From Betaproteobacteria bacterium (lineage in GTDB: Bacteria > Pseudomonadota > Gammaproteobacteria > Burkholderiales > Thiobacillaceae), in NCBI GenBank assembly GCA_016234655.1, contig JACRAU010000019.1, positions 45,928 through 109,927 of the forward strand: a stretch of DNA of 64,000 bases. The letters run 5' to 3'. The translations under genes and the position numbers were made by a program. Below are positions 1 through 6,870 of this stretch, piece by piece. Every line of letters starts with the position of its first letter. Positions within the stretch are counted from its first letter, which is position 1. Below the pieces are notes generated by a model. The model made no database searches. It was not told the DNA's origin and saw only the letters and a list, made by a program, of their open reading frames with translations.

Positions 1-1
1 G

Positions 2-376
2 GAAGAGCCGGTGCGCCGTTATGTCGACGAGTGCCTGAAGGGATCGGCCGGCCCGCGCGGCAAGGACTTCAACATGCGCTGGGTGGCGAGCATGGTGGCC
101 GAGGTGCACCGCATCCTCACCCGCGGCGGCGTGTTCATGTACCCGATGGACGAGAAGCTGCGCGAGAAGGGCGGCAAGCTGCGCCTGATGTACGAAGCCA
201 ACCCCATGAGCTTCATCGTCGAGCAGGCCGGCGGCGCCGCCACCACCGGCCGCGAGCGCATCATGGAGCTGCAACCTAAGGGCATCCACCAGCGCGTGCC
301 CGTGGTGCTCGGCTCCAAGAACGAAGTGGACGTGATCACCCGTTACCACGCCAGCCCGGAAGCCGCCGCCGCTTAA
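2..376 (+). CDS. fbp: Fructose-1,6-bisphosphatase class 1, C-terminal part
   Basis: This is the C-terminal ~124 residues of a class I FBPase, the cytoplasmic enzyme that hydrolyses fructose 1,6-bisphosphate to fructose 6-phosphate in gluconeogenesis and the Calvin cycle. The frame is open from base 2, so the start lies outside the window. The stretch [11 protein letters not shown], then [20 protein letters not shown] and a closing [13 protein letters not shown] are hallmarks of the family's C-terminal half (substrate-binding Tyr/Lys and the conserved YE-NPM-F--EQAGG block). A rho-independent terminator follows about 90 bp downstream. I see nothing odd in the coding part. Confidence 0.93.
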   Translation, partial: EEPVRRYVDECLKGSAGPRGKDFNMRWVASMVAEVHRILTRGGVFMYPMDEKLREKGGKLRLMYEANPMSFIVEQAGGAATTGRERIMELQPKGIHQRVPVVLGSKNEVDVITRYHASPEAAAA

Positions 377-389
377 GGTAGTCGCGCCC

Positions 390-429
390 CCTCCCCCGGT
401 CATGCATCCTAAAGGGCATAAAGGGGAGG
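390..429. repeat. Isolated hairpin with AAAGGGCATAAA module in the loop
   Basis: CCTCCCC (390-396) pairs with GGGGAGG (423-429); the loop holds CCTAAAGGGCATAAAGG (408-424). The same AAAGGGCATAAA core is found inside REP hairpins at 4743, 20632, 21648 and 22592, and inverted, with one mismatch, near 19977. This copy has no recognisable REP arms around it. Confidence 0.55.
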
Positions 430-463
430 CTGGGAGGGGGAGTCTTGTTTCTTCCTCAGGTTA

Positions 464-503
464 ACAAAACGGCCCCCTGGCAACAGGCGGGCCGTTTTGT
501 TTT
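464..503 (+). terminator. Rho-independent terminator after fbp
   Basis: The arms AAAACGGCCC (466-475) and GGGCCGTTTT (489-498) form a stem of at least 10 bp, followed by GTTTTGG. It lies between fbp and the toxin-antitoxin promoter and insulates the two units. Confidence 0.8.
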
Positions 504-513
504 GGTCGGGCGC

Positions 514-542
514 TGGACAACTATACGCCTCGGGCGTATAAA
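514..542 (+). promoter_or_regulatory. Toxin-antitoxin promoter with overlapping operator
   Basis: TGGACA (514-519) and TATAAA (537-542) are separated by exactly 17 bp. A perfect 8-bp inverted repeat, TATACGCC (522-529) and GGCGTATA (533-540) with a 3-bp centre, covers the spacer and most of the -10. It is a good candidate operator for the HTH antitoxin encoded downstream. The expected transcription start falls at or next to the GTG at 549. Confidence 0.7.
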
Positions 543-548
543 CGAAAC

Positions 549-860
549 GTGCACACCGTCGTCGAAACCCTGTTGTTCCAGCGGCAATGGCCCCTCTACT
601 GGACGGAAGAGGAACGCGGCGCCTTCGCCGCCTATATCGCACAGCGCCCCAAGGCCGGAGATGTCGTGCCCGACTCCGGCGGTATCCGCAAGGTGCGCTG
701 GGGCAGAGCGGGTTCGGGCAAATCGGGCGGCGTGCGGGTGATCTATTTCGTTCGCAACGCCGAAGGCGAGGTGGTCTTGCTCACGCTCTATGCGAAATCG
801 AAAACCGACAACCTCACAGGCCCTAAGTTGAAGGAGATACGCCGTGCCCTCGAAGAGTAA
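549..860 (+). CDS. RelE/HigB-type toxin
   Basis: A 103-residue protein of the RelE/ParE superfamily, HigB-2 type, expected to be a ribosome-dependent mRNA endonuclease. It begins HTVVETLLFQRQ and contains the family's core RKVRWGRAGSGKSGGVRVIYF (seen in two parts: GIRKVRW and SGGVRVIYF) and a C-terminal LLTLYAKSKTDNLT strand. Catalytic Arg/Lys candidates lie in those segments. The start is GTG with no Shine-Dalgarno sequence, immediately behind the -10 box, so translation may be leaderless. It overlaps the antitoxin gene by 17 bp, in toxin-first order as in higBA loci. It could be a chromosomal addiction or stress module; activity is inferred. Confidence 0.85.
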   Translation: MHTVVETLLFQRQWPLYWTEEERGAFAAYIAQRPKAGDVVPDSGGIRKVRWGRAGSGKSGGVRVIYFVRNAEGEVVLLTLYAKSKTDNLTGPKLKEIRRALEE

Positions 861-1155
861 GAAACTCAGCCCGGCTGAACTGGCCGCCTACGAAGCCAAG
901 CGCGACCTCGGCGCCGAGCTGTTGCAGTCGGTGCGCGAAATGAAGGCGGGCAAGGTCGCCGTCGTCACCTCGCCGGTGATCGAGGCGCGCCGGAAGACCG
1001 GCCTGTCCCAGTCGCAATTCGCCGCGCTGATTGGCGTCTCCGTCCGCACCCTGCAAAACTGGGAGCAGGGCCGTAAACAGCCGAGCGGCGCGGCGAAGAC
1101 CCTGATCAAGGTGGCCGAACGGCATCCCGAAGTGCTGCAAGAGCTGGCAGCCTGA
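844..1155 (+). CDS. HTH-type antitoxin (HigA/XRE family)
   Basis: A 103-residue cytoplasmic DNA-binding protein. Residues ~45-95 form an XRE/Cro helix-turn-helix (RKTGLSQSQFAALIGVS, then TLQNWEQGRKQPSG). The lysine-rich N-terminal arm (SKSKKLSPAELAAYEAKRD) is probably the toxin-wrapping part. AAGGAGAT just before the ATG is a strong ribosome binding site, unlike the toxin start. That imbalance would favour antitoxin excess. Its likely operator is the inverted repeat at 522-540, so the pair is probably autorepressed. Confidence 0.87.
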   Translation: MPSKSKKLSPAELAAYEAKRDLGAELLQSVREMKAGKVAVVTSPVIEARRKTGLSQSQFAALIGVSVRTLQNWEQGRKQPSGAAKTLIKVAERHPEVLQELAA

Positions 1156-1218
1156 TGCAAGCGTTAGCTCGAAGGCGGTTTCGCGCAGCAAGCCGCCGGA
1201 GAACTGATGATCGCATTC

Positions 1219-1242
1219 GGCGCAATGCTTCGCGATTGCGCC
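1219..1242. terminator. Hairpin between antitoxin and prmC (possible terminator)
   Basis: GGCGCAAT (1219-1226) and ATTGCGCC (1235-1242) form an 8-bp inverted repeat that abuts the prmC stop codon. No U-tract follows on either strand, so it may be a weak bidirectional terminator or only an mRNA-end hairpin for these convergent genes. Confidence 0.4.
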
Positions 1243-2085
1243 CTACAGCAAACGCCCGCCGCTGACTCGCGGCTGCCCTGCCAAGTCCTGTTCCAGAAAC
1301 ACCTCGGCATAGCCCGCCGTCTTCAGTAGTCCCTGCACTGTCTCACCCTGGTCGTAACCGTGCTCGAACAGCAGCCAGCCGCCGGGGGCGAGATGGCATT
1401 TCGCCTGGGCAACGATGAGCCGGATGGCATCGAGCCCATCCGGGCCGGAGGCCAGGGCGTTTTGCGGTTCGAAGCGCAGGTCGCCCTGCGTGAGATGCGC
1501 GTCGGCCGCGGGGATGTAGGGCGGGTTGCTGACGATCATGTCGAACTGCCGGTCGTCGAGCGCGGCGAACAGGTTGCTCGCTATGAACGCCACTTCGGCA
1601 TCCAAGGCGGCGGCGTTGGCGCGGGCGATGTCGAGCGCCGGGGCGCTCAAATCTACAGCGGTGACGGCGAGGTCGGGCCGCTCCAGTTTCAAGGTAATGG
1701 CGATGCAGCCGCTGCCGGTGCCGATGTCGAGCACGCGGGCGTTTTGCGGGGCGCGCTTGAGCGCGGCCTCGACCAGGTGTTCGGTCTCGGGGCGGGGGAT
1801 CAAGACGCCGGGGCCGACTTTGAACTCGCGGCCGTAGAACTCGCGCTGGCCGACGATGTAGGCCACCGGTTCGCCCTGGCGGCGGCGCTCGATCAGGGCC
1901 TGCAGCGTTGCCAGCCGTTCCGGCGAGAGCTCGTCGCGGTCGTGCGCGATGAGCCAGGCGCGGTTTACGCCGAAACCGTGACCGGCGAGGGCGGCGGTCT
2001 CGATGCGTGCCTCGTGGCGGTCAAGGCCGAGCTGGCTTGCCAGTTCGAGGGCGGCGGAGTCCAGTGTTTGGCGCAGGCTTGGCAT
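1243..2085 (-). CDS. prmC: Peptide chain release factor N5-glutamine methyltransferase
   Basis: PrmC (HemK) methylates the glutamine of the GGQ motif in release factors RF1 and RF2, using SAM. The 280-residue length is standard. The N-terminal helical domain (1-~85) carries NRAWLIAHDRDEL. The Rossmann methyltransferase domain has the SAM loop VLDIGTGSGCIAITL near residue 120, and the diagnostic substrate-binding NPPYIP motif near residue 188. The gene usually follows prfA, which is not next to it here: it lies alone, convergent with the toxin-antitoxin pair. Confidence 0.95.
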   Translation of the reverse strand: MPSLRQTLDSAALELASQLGLDRHEARIETAALAGHGFGVNRAWLIAHDRDELSPERLATLQALIERRRQGEPVAYIVGQREFYGREFKVGPGVLIPRPETEHLVEAALKRAPQNARVLDIGTGSGCIAITLKLERPDLAVTAVDLSAPALDIARANAAALDAEVAFIASNLFAALDDRQFDMIVSNPPYIPAADAHLTQGDLRFEPQNALASGPDGLDAIRLIVAQAKCHLAPGGWLLFEHGYDQGETVQGLLKTAGYAEVFLEQDLAGQPRVSGGRLL

Positions 2086-2125
2086 GCTGAAATGGAGGTG
2101 TGGGTAGGCGCATTATCGGCCAAAT

Positions 2126-2150
2126 AAAAAGGCCGCCGAAAGGCGGCCTC
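2126..2150 (-). terminator. Rho-independent terminator, minus strand
   Basis: GGCCGCC (2131-2137), loop GAAA, GGCGGCC (2142-2148), with AAAAA at 2126-2130 that reads as a U-tract on the minus strand. It lies 22 bp past the stop of the 152-residue secreted protein and also falls just upstream of prmC, separating the two. Confidence 0.8.
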
Positions 2151-2171
2151 GAAATGGGCTATTGGGTTTGG

Positions 2172-2630
2172 TCACCACAGGGGGATGCTGCCAATGAGTT
2201 CCACAATGTCGGCGTTCAACGATTGGGATGCAGTGATGTTGCAGTTGTTTAATGTGATCTTGACGTTGGTGGCGGTGCGGGTGGCGATGTCCCAAGTCCC
2301 GGAAAGGCTGCGCGAGCATTGAAGGTTGCCGGTGGTGCCGCCAGACAGGGTGATCGATGTGGTGTCCTGCAGGTTGGCGTTGTAGGAATTGCCGCCGACG
2401 TTCAGGAACTGGCCGGAAGCCGTGATCGTGCCGTTCATTGTGGTGGAGTCGCCAGTGTCGGGCCGGCAATTGTTCAGGGTCATCGTCCAGGTGATGGCCC
2501 CCGTGGTGGCGTCCCAGTCGCCGTTCAGGGTGCGGCTGCCGCCGCCCTCGCAGGGATAGGGGATGCTGAAGGTGCTGGCTTGGGCGGCGGTGGCAAACAG
2601 AGCCGCCAAGACAAATATGAACCGCTTCAT
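2172..2630 (-). CDS. Secreted protein of unknown function, 152 aa
   Basis: I chose the ATG at 2630, preceded by CAGGAG at a good distance; the open frame upstream is a shadow of the neighbouring gene. The product opens with a clear signal peptide (MKRFIFVLAALFATAAQA, cleavage after AQA). It continues as a Thr/Asn/Ser-rich beta-type domain with four cysteines (PYPCEGGG, NNCRPDT, LQCSRS, NNCNITAS) that could form two disulfides in the periplasm. The alternating TGAITWTMTLNNC and TATNVKITLNNC segments look like an internal duplication. I do not recognise the family. It has its own terminator. Confidence 0.75.
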   Translation of the reverse strand: MKRFIFVLAALFATAAQASTFSIPYPCEGGGSRTLNGDWDATTGAITWTMTLNNCRPDTGDSTTMNGTITASGQFLNVGGNSYNANLQDTTSITLSGGTTGNLQCSRSLSGTWDIATRTATNVKITLNNCNITASQSLNADIVELIGSIPLW

Positions 2631-2716
2631 GTCGAGTCTCCTGAGTATCGGTTGTTGCGGCCTGCCCATGAAGGGCAAGCAGATTAGCACCCAGGCCAAG
2701 CCAGGCGCGTCTATTT

Positions 2717-3130
2717 TCAGGGCTTGGGCTTGTAGCCGCAGGCCAGCTTGAAGGCGGCGGCCTCCAGGCCTTTTTCCGGCACGGCCTGTTGCAGCGGCTT
2801 GCCGTCCAGGGTCATCGAGTTCTGGGTGTGCACGACCTCGTCGCCGTTTTTCAGGACATAGCTGTTCAGCACCATCTGCTTGTCCTTGCACTGGAAGAAA
2901 TAGAGCTGCTCGCTGCGGTCGTAGACCTTTTCCATGAACGGCATGCGGGTCGGTTTGTCGAACAGGATTTGGATGTAGGCGGTGACCGCGTTGCCGCGCC
3001 GCTCGAAGCGATCCTTGTCGAGCGAGACCTTGCCGGCCGATTCGACCTGCGTCGTGCCGACCCATTGTTCCCCGAAGGCGGATACGGTATACATCAGGGC
3101 CGCGACCCCTACCCAACGCAATGCTTTCAT
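2717..3130 (-). CDS. Surface-adhesin E-like secreted protein
   Basis: A 137-residue exported protein with a signal peptide (KALRWVGVAALMYTVSAFG). The mature part has one Trp near the N-terminus (EQWVGTTQVES), the pattern VSLDKDRF then YFFQCKDKQMVL, and a C-terminal LACGYKPKP. Two cysteines are positioned for a disulfide. This layout resembles the small adhesin E-like family common in betaproteobacteria; I give no finer function. It is divergent from the subtilase gene, with the two 5' ends almost touching. Confidence 0.65.
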   Translation of the reverse strand: MKALRWVGVAALMYTVSAFGEQWVGTTQVESAGKVSLDKDRFERRGNAVTAYIQILFDKPTRMPFMEKVYDRSEQLYFFQCKDKQMVLNSYVLKNGDEVVHTQNSMTLDGKPLQQAVPEKGLEAAAFKLACGYKPKP

Positions 3131-3147
3131 TGAATTTTCCTCTGGCT

Positions 3148-4674
3148 ATGTATCGGAAGAACCGATTTATCGGCGCGGCCATTTTAGCCGCATTTGCCGC
3201 CTTGTTGGCCGCCGGCCCGGCCGGGGCGGCCGATGCCGTGCCGGATAGCATCGTCGTCCGCTATCAGGACATCGTGCTGCCGGGCGACCACGGTCGGATT
3301 ATCAATCTGCTGTCGGCCGACACGGCGGTGGTGGCGGTCGATATGGCCGGGGCGGCAAGCCCCGCCGAGCGGCAGGCCCGCTTGCGGCAACGCTTGGAAC
3401 AGATTCGCGGCGATGCGCGCGTGCGCCATGCCGAGCCGAACCACGGCGGCCGGTTCGAGGGCCTGCTGGCGGCGACGCCGAACGACCCGGAATACGCCCA
3501 GCAATGGTGGCTACCGGCGCTGGGCGACCGCTCGATGTGGGCGGTGGGCACCGGCGAGGGCGTGACCGTGGCGGTGATCGACAGCGGCGTGGACTTGAGC
3601 CACCCGGACCTGGCGGCCAACCTGCTCGCCGGCTACGACTGGGGCGACCAGGACGGCAACCCGCAAGATGCGCTGGGCCACGGCACGCGGGTGGCCGGCA
3701 TTATCGCGGCGGCGCAGAACAACGGCGTTGGGGTGTCGGGCCTGGCGCCGAAGGCGAAGATACTGCCGGTGAAGGTGAGCCCCGGCAGCCAAGGCAGTTT
3801 TTCGTCGGACGTGCTGGCCCAGGCGATCCGCTACGCGGTCGACATGGGCGCGCAGATCGTCAACCTGAGCCTCACCGTCGACCAATCGACCCAGATCGTC
3901 GGCGAGGCGGTGCAGTACGCCTTGGATCGCGGCGTGGCCGTGGTGGCGGCGGCCGGCAACACCGGCGGCGCGGTGGCCTTCCCGGCCAGCATGGCGGGCG
4001 TGATCGGCGTCGCCGCGACGGACGAGACCGGCAAGCTGGCCTCGTATTCCTGTTTCGGCCCGGAGGTCACCGTGGCCGCGCCGGGCTCGTCGGTCACCAC
4101 CACCCTGCTCGGCGGGACTTATGGCTACGGCGCGCCAGGCACCTCGTTCTCCGCCCCCATCGTCAGCGCCGCGCTGGCCGACCTGCGCTCGCTCAATCCG
4201 GCCTTGCCGGTGAGCGGCTATGCCGGCTACCTGAAGGCCAATACCACGGCCATCGCCGGCGGCAGTTATAGCTTCGGCCTGTTGCAGGCGGGGCAAATGG
4301 GGCTGGCGATGATTCCGGCGCTGACGCCGGACAAGACCCTGTACGGCCAGGCCGATGCGGTCTCGCTCGATTACCGCCTGCCGCCGACCGGCGGCGCGGT
4401 GGACATTTATGTCGCGGTGATCACCCCGGTCGGCGAATTCGTGCTGCGGCCGGACGGCCAATGGAGCCTGGTCGGCAGCTATGTGCCGGTGGCCGTCTCT
4501 TATAGCGGCGCGGCGGCGCTGACCGGACGGCTGTTCGGCGCGGGCGGCGCCTTTCCGGCCATCGCCATGGCCGGCCTGCCGGCCGGCAGCTACACCTGGC
4601 GCGTCGCGCTGATCGACCGGGCCAGCGGCCGCCTGATCGGCGCGGTGAATACCGCCGACATGGCCGTGCAGTAG
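3148..4674 (+). CDS. Subtilisin-like serine protease (S8), exported
   Basis: An exported endopeptidase of 508 residues from the ATG at 3148. An in-frame ATG at 3121 would overlap the divergent gene and displace the signal peptide. The signal peptide is residues ~4-30 (FIGAAILAAFAALLAAGPAGAA). A propeptide-like region runs to ~110. The catalytic triad is complete: Asp145 in VAVIDSGVD, His178 in GHGTRVAGI, Ser333 in GTSFSAP; the oxyanion Asn is probably in AAGNTGG. A C-terminal beta domain (~390-508) follows the catalytic part. The TAG stop codon is the first part of a REP element (GTAGGAGG), so the REP sits exactly at the gene end. The substrate is unknown. Confidence 0.9.
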   Translation: MYRKNRFIGAAILAAFAALLAAGPAGAADAVPDSIVVRYQDIVLPGDHGRIINLLSADTAVVAVDMAGAASPAERQARLRQRLEQIRGDARVRHAEPNHGGRFEGLLAATPNDPEYAQQWWLPALGDRSMWAVGTGEGVTVAVIDSGVDLSHPDLAANLLAGYDWGDQDGNPQDALGHGTRVAGIIAAAQNNGVGVSGLAPKAKILPVKVSPGSQGSFSSDVLAQAIRYAVDMGAQIVNLSLTVDQSTQIVGEAVQYALDRGVAVVAAAGNTGGAVAFPASMAGVIGVAATDETGKLASYSCFGPEVTVAAPGSSVTTTLLGGTYGYGAPGTSFSAPIVSAALADLRSLNPALPVSGYAGYLKANTTAIAGGSYSFGLLQAGQMGLAMIPALTPDKTLYGQADAVSLDYRLPPTGGAVDIYVAVITPVGEFVLRPDGQWSLVGSYVPVAVSYSGAAALTGRLFGAGGAFPAIAMAGLPAGSYTWRVALIDRASGRLIGAVNTADMAVQ

Positions 4675-4792
4675 GAGGGCCCTCCTGGGCCCGAACGACG
4701 GCGTGGCGATTGGGTAGGTGGGTTGTTCGCGGCCGGGATACCCAAAGGGCATAAAGGCCGCTCCCACAAGGACGCCGCTCCCACACACAAGG
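4671..4792. repeat. REP/BIME locus 1
   Basis: Unit A (GTAGGAGGGCCCTCCTGGGC..) starts at 4671 and includes the subtilase stop. Unit B, inverted, starts at TTCGCGGCCGGGA (4734). In B the hairpin is split by TACCCAAAGGGCATAAA (4740-4756) before GGCCGCTCCCACA resumes; a second partial CGCTCCCACA follows. Confidence 0.85.
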
Positions 4793-4844
4793 CCGGCGCT
4801 GCGGATTCTGCGATAATCGGCCTTTCCCCGCGACCCTCCGTGCC

Positions 4845-5663
4845 ATGCATTCGAGCAAAACCGTTCCCGCCGATATCTTCCTCAGCCTGACCCGCCATGC
4901 CGGCCTGGCCCGGCAGATGGTCAAGCGCGAGGTGCTCGGCCGCTATCGCGGCTCCTTCCTCGGCCTGCTCTGGTCCTTCGTCAACCCGGTGCTGATGCTG
5001 GCGGTCTATACCTTCGTCTTCGGCATCGTGTTCCAGGCGCGCTGGGGCCAGGGCAGCGGCGACCGCCTGGAATTCGCATTGGTGCTGTTCGCCGGCCTGA
5101 TCGTGTTCAACCTGTTTTCCGAATGCCTCACCCGCGCGCCGGGCCTGGTGCTGGGCAACGTCAATTACGTGAAGAAGGTGATCTTTCCATTGGAGATACT
5201 GCCCTGGGTGTCGCTCGGTTCGGCCTTGTTCCATGCTGCCGTCAGCCTGGGCGTGCTGCTTTTGTTTCTGTTGTTCGCCGGGCATGGCATTGCGTGGACG
5301 GCTTTGTTGTTGCCGATCGTGCTGGCGCCGTTCGTGCTGCTGATCCAGGGCCTGTCTTGGCTGCTGGCCTCGATCGGCGTGTTCGTGCGCGACATCGGCC
5401 AGGTGGTGGGCATGGCGATGACCGTGCTGTTGTTCATGAGCCCGATCTTCTACCCGGCCGATGCCTTGCCCGAGGCGGTGCGCGGCTGGCTGTTCCTCAA
5501 TCCGCTTACCTTCATCATCGAGCAGAGCCGCGACGTGCTGATCTGGGGCAAGCTGCCCGATTGGCAGGGCCTGTCCGTTTACGCCTTGTTGGCCTTGGCC
5601 GTGGCTTGGGCCGGCCTGTTCTGGTTCCAGAAGACGCGCAAGGGATTCGCCGATGTCCTCTGA
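4845..5663 (+). CDS. wzm: ABC-2 polysaccharide exporter permease (Wzm), copy 1
   Basis: A 272-residue inner-membrane permease of the O-antigen/teichoic-acid ABC-2 family, which moves an undecaprenyl-linked glycan across the inner membrane. The N-terminal interface helix ends in the family signature REVLGRYRGSFLGLLWS (~24-41). About six hydrophobic segments follow, with the conserved FVRDIGQVVG loop and the LNPLTFIIEQSRDV segment before the last helices. The stop overlaps the ATPase start by 11 bp, so the two are translationally coupled. A second, diverged copy is at 31.5 kb. Confidence 0.9.
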   Translation: MHSSKTVPADIFLSLTRHAGLARQMVKREVLGRYRGSFLGLLWSFVNPVLMLAVYTFVFGIVFQARWGQGSGDRLEFALVLFAGLIVFNLFSECLTRAPGLVLGNVNYVKKVIFPLEILPWVSLGSALFHAAVSLGVLLLFLLFAGHGIAWTALLLPIVLAPFVLLIQGLSWLLASIGVFVRDIGQVVGMAMTVLLFMSPIFYPADALPEAVRGWLFLNPLTFIIEQSRDVLIWGKLPDWQGLSVYALLALAVAWAGLFWFQKTRKGFADVL

Positions 5664-6870
5664 GCCGATCATCGCGGCCCGCAATCTGGGCAAGTGCTAT
5701 CAGTTGTACAGCAAGCCGCAGGATCGGCTGAAGCAGTTCCTCGCCCGTGGCCGGCGCCAGTATTTCCGCGAATTCTGGGCGTTGCGCGACGTGAGCTTCG
5801 ACATCCGGCCGGGCGAGGTGGTCGGCATTGTCGGCCGCAACGGTGCCGGCAAATCGACCCTGTTGCAACTGGTCTGCGGCACGCTGACGCCGAGCGTCGG
5901 CGAGATCGCGGTCAAGGGCCGCATCGCCGCCTTGCTGGAGCTGGGCGCCGGCTTCAACCCCGAGTTCACCGGGCGCGAGAACGTGTTCATGAGCGCGGCG
6001 GTGATGGGTATACCTGAGCATGAGATTGCGGCGCGCTACGAAGAGATCGTCGACTTCTCCGGCATCCGCGACTTCATCGACCAGCCGGTCAAGACCTATT
6101 CCAGCGGCATGTACGTGCGCCTGGCCTTCGCGGTGGCGACCAGCGTCGACCCGGACATCCTGGTCATCGACGAGGCGCTGTCGGTCGGCGACGGCGAGTT
6201 CGCCCGGCGCTCGTTCGACCGGATCATGGCCTTGAAGGAGGCGGGCAAGACCATCCTGTTCTGCTCGCACACGATGTATCAGATCGAGGCCTTGTGCGAT
6301 CGGGTGCTCTGGCTCGCGCACGGCCATGTGGAGATGGACGGCGAGCCGGCCAAGGCGGTCGCCGCCTACGGTGCAGCGTTGATCGCGGCGGCGGCCGGCG
6401 AGCCGGCGGCGGCACGGCCGGTCCCGACCGGCACGGCCAGGATCGTCCAGACCGGCGCCAGCGTCGATGGCGTCGCGGGGCGCAAGCTGGTCGCGCGCAG
6501 CGGCGCCTCGACCCTGCAAGTGCGGGTGCGCTTCGAGTCGGACCCGGCCAAGCCGGCGCCGACCGTGGCGGTGTGCATCACCGGCGCCGACCGGCGGATC
6601 ATCGCCAGCGCCGGCAGCCATAACGATGGCGTCGCCATTCGGCGCGAGGCCGACGGCGGCGGCGAGACAAGCGTCGTGTTCGAGCGCTTGGCCTTGCTCA
6701 AGGGCGGCTATGCGGTGGACATCTATCTGTTGTGCGAACGCGGCATCCACGTGTTCGAGTATGTGATGGCGGCGGTCGAGCTGGAGGTGACGCAGGCGGG
6801 TCTGGAGCAGGGCATCGTCAGCCTGCCGCACCGATGGGAACAGGAGTCGCATGCCGTATCGGCCGAATAA
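5653..6870 (+). CDS. wzt: ABC polysaccharide exporter ATPase (Wzt), copy 1
   Basis: The 405-residue ATPase partner of the preceding permease. Walker A is GRNGAGKST (~62-70), the signature YSSGMYVRLAFA lies near 145, Walker B is ILVIDEALSVGD near 170, and the H-loop is CSHT. Residues ~250-405 form a C-terminal domain like Wzt_C, which in this family binds a terminal modification of the glycan and gates export. That suits the modifying enzymes encoded next door. Codon use is uniformly GC-rich across both domains, unlike copy 2. The stop overlaps the next start by 20 bp. Confidence 0.9.
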   Translation: MSSEPIIAARNLGKCYQLYSKPQDRLKQFLARGRRQYFREFWALRDVSFDIRPGEVVGIVGRNGAGKSTLLQLVCGTLTPSVGEIAVKGRIAALLELGAGFNPEFTGRENVFMSAAVMGIPEHEIAARYEEIVDFSGIRDFIDQPVKTYSSGMYVRLAFAVATSVDPDILVIDEALSVGDGEFARRSFDRIMALKEAGKTILFCSHTMYQIEALCDRVLWLAHGHVEMDGEPAKAVAAYGAALIAAAAGEPAAARPVPTGTARIVQTGASVDGVAGRKLVARSGASTLQVRVRFESDPAKPAPTVAVCITGADRRIIASAGSHNDGVAIRREADGGGETSVVFERLALLKGGYAVDIYLLCERGIHVFEYVMAAVELEVTQAGLEQGIVSLPHRWEQESHAVSAE

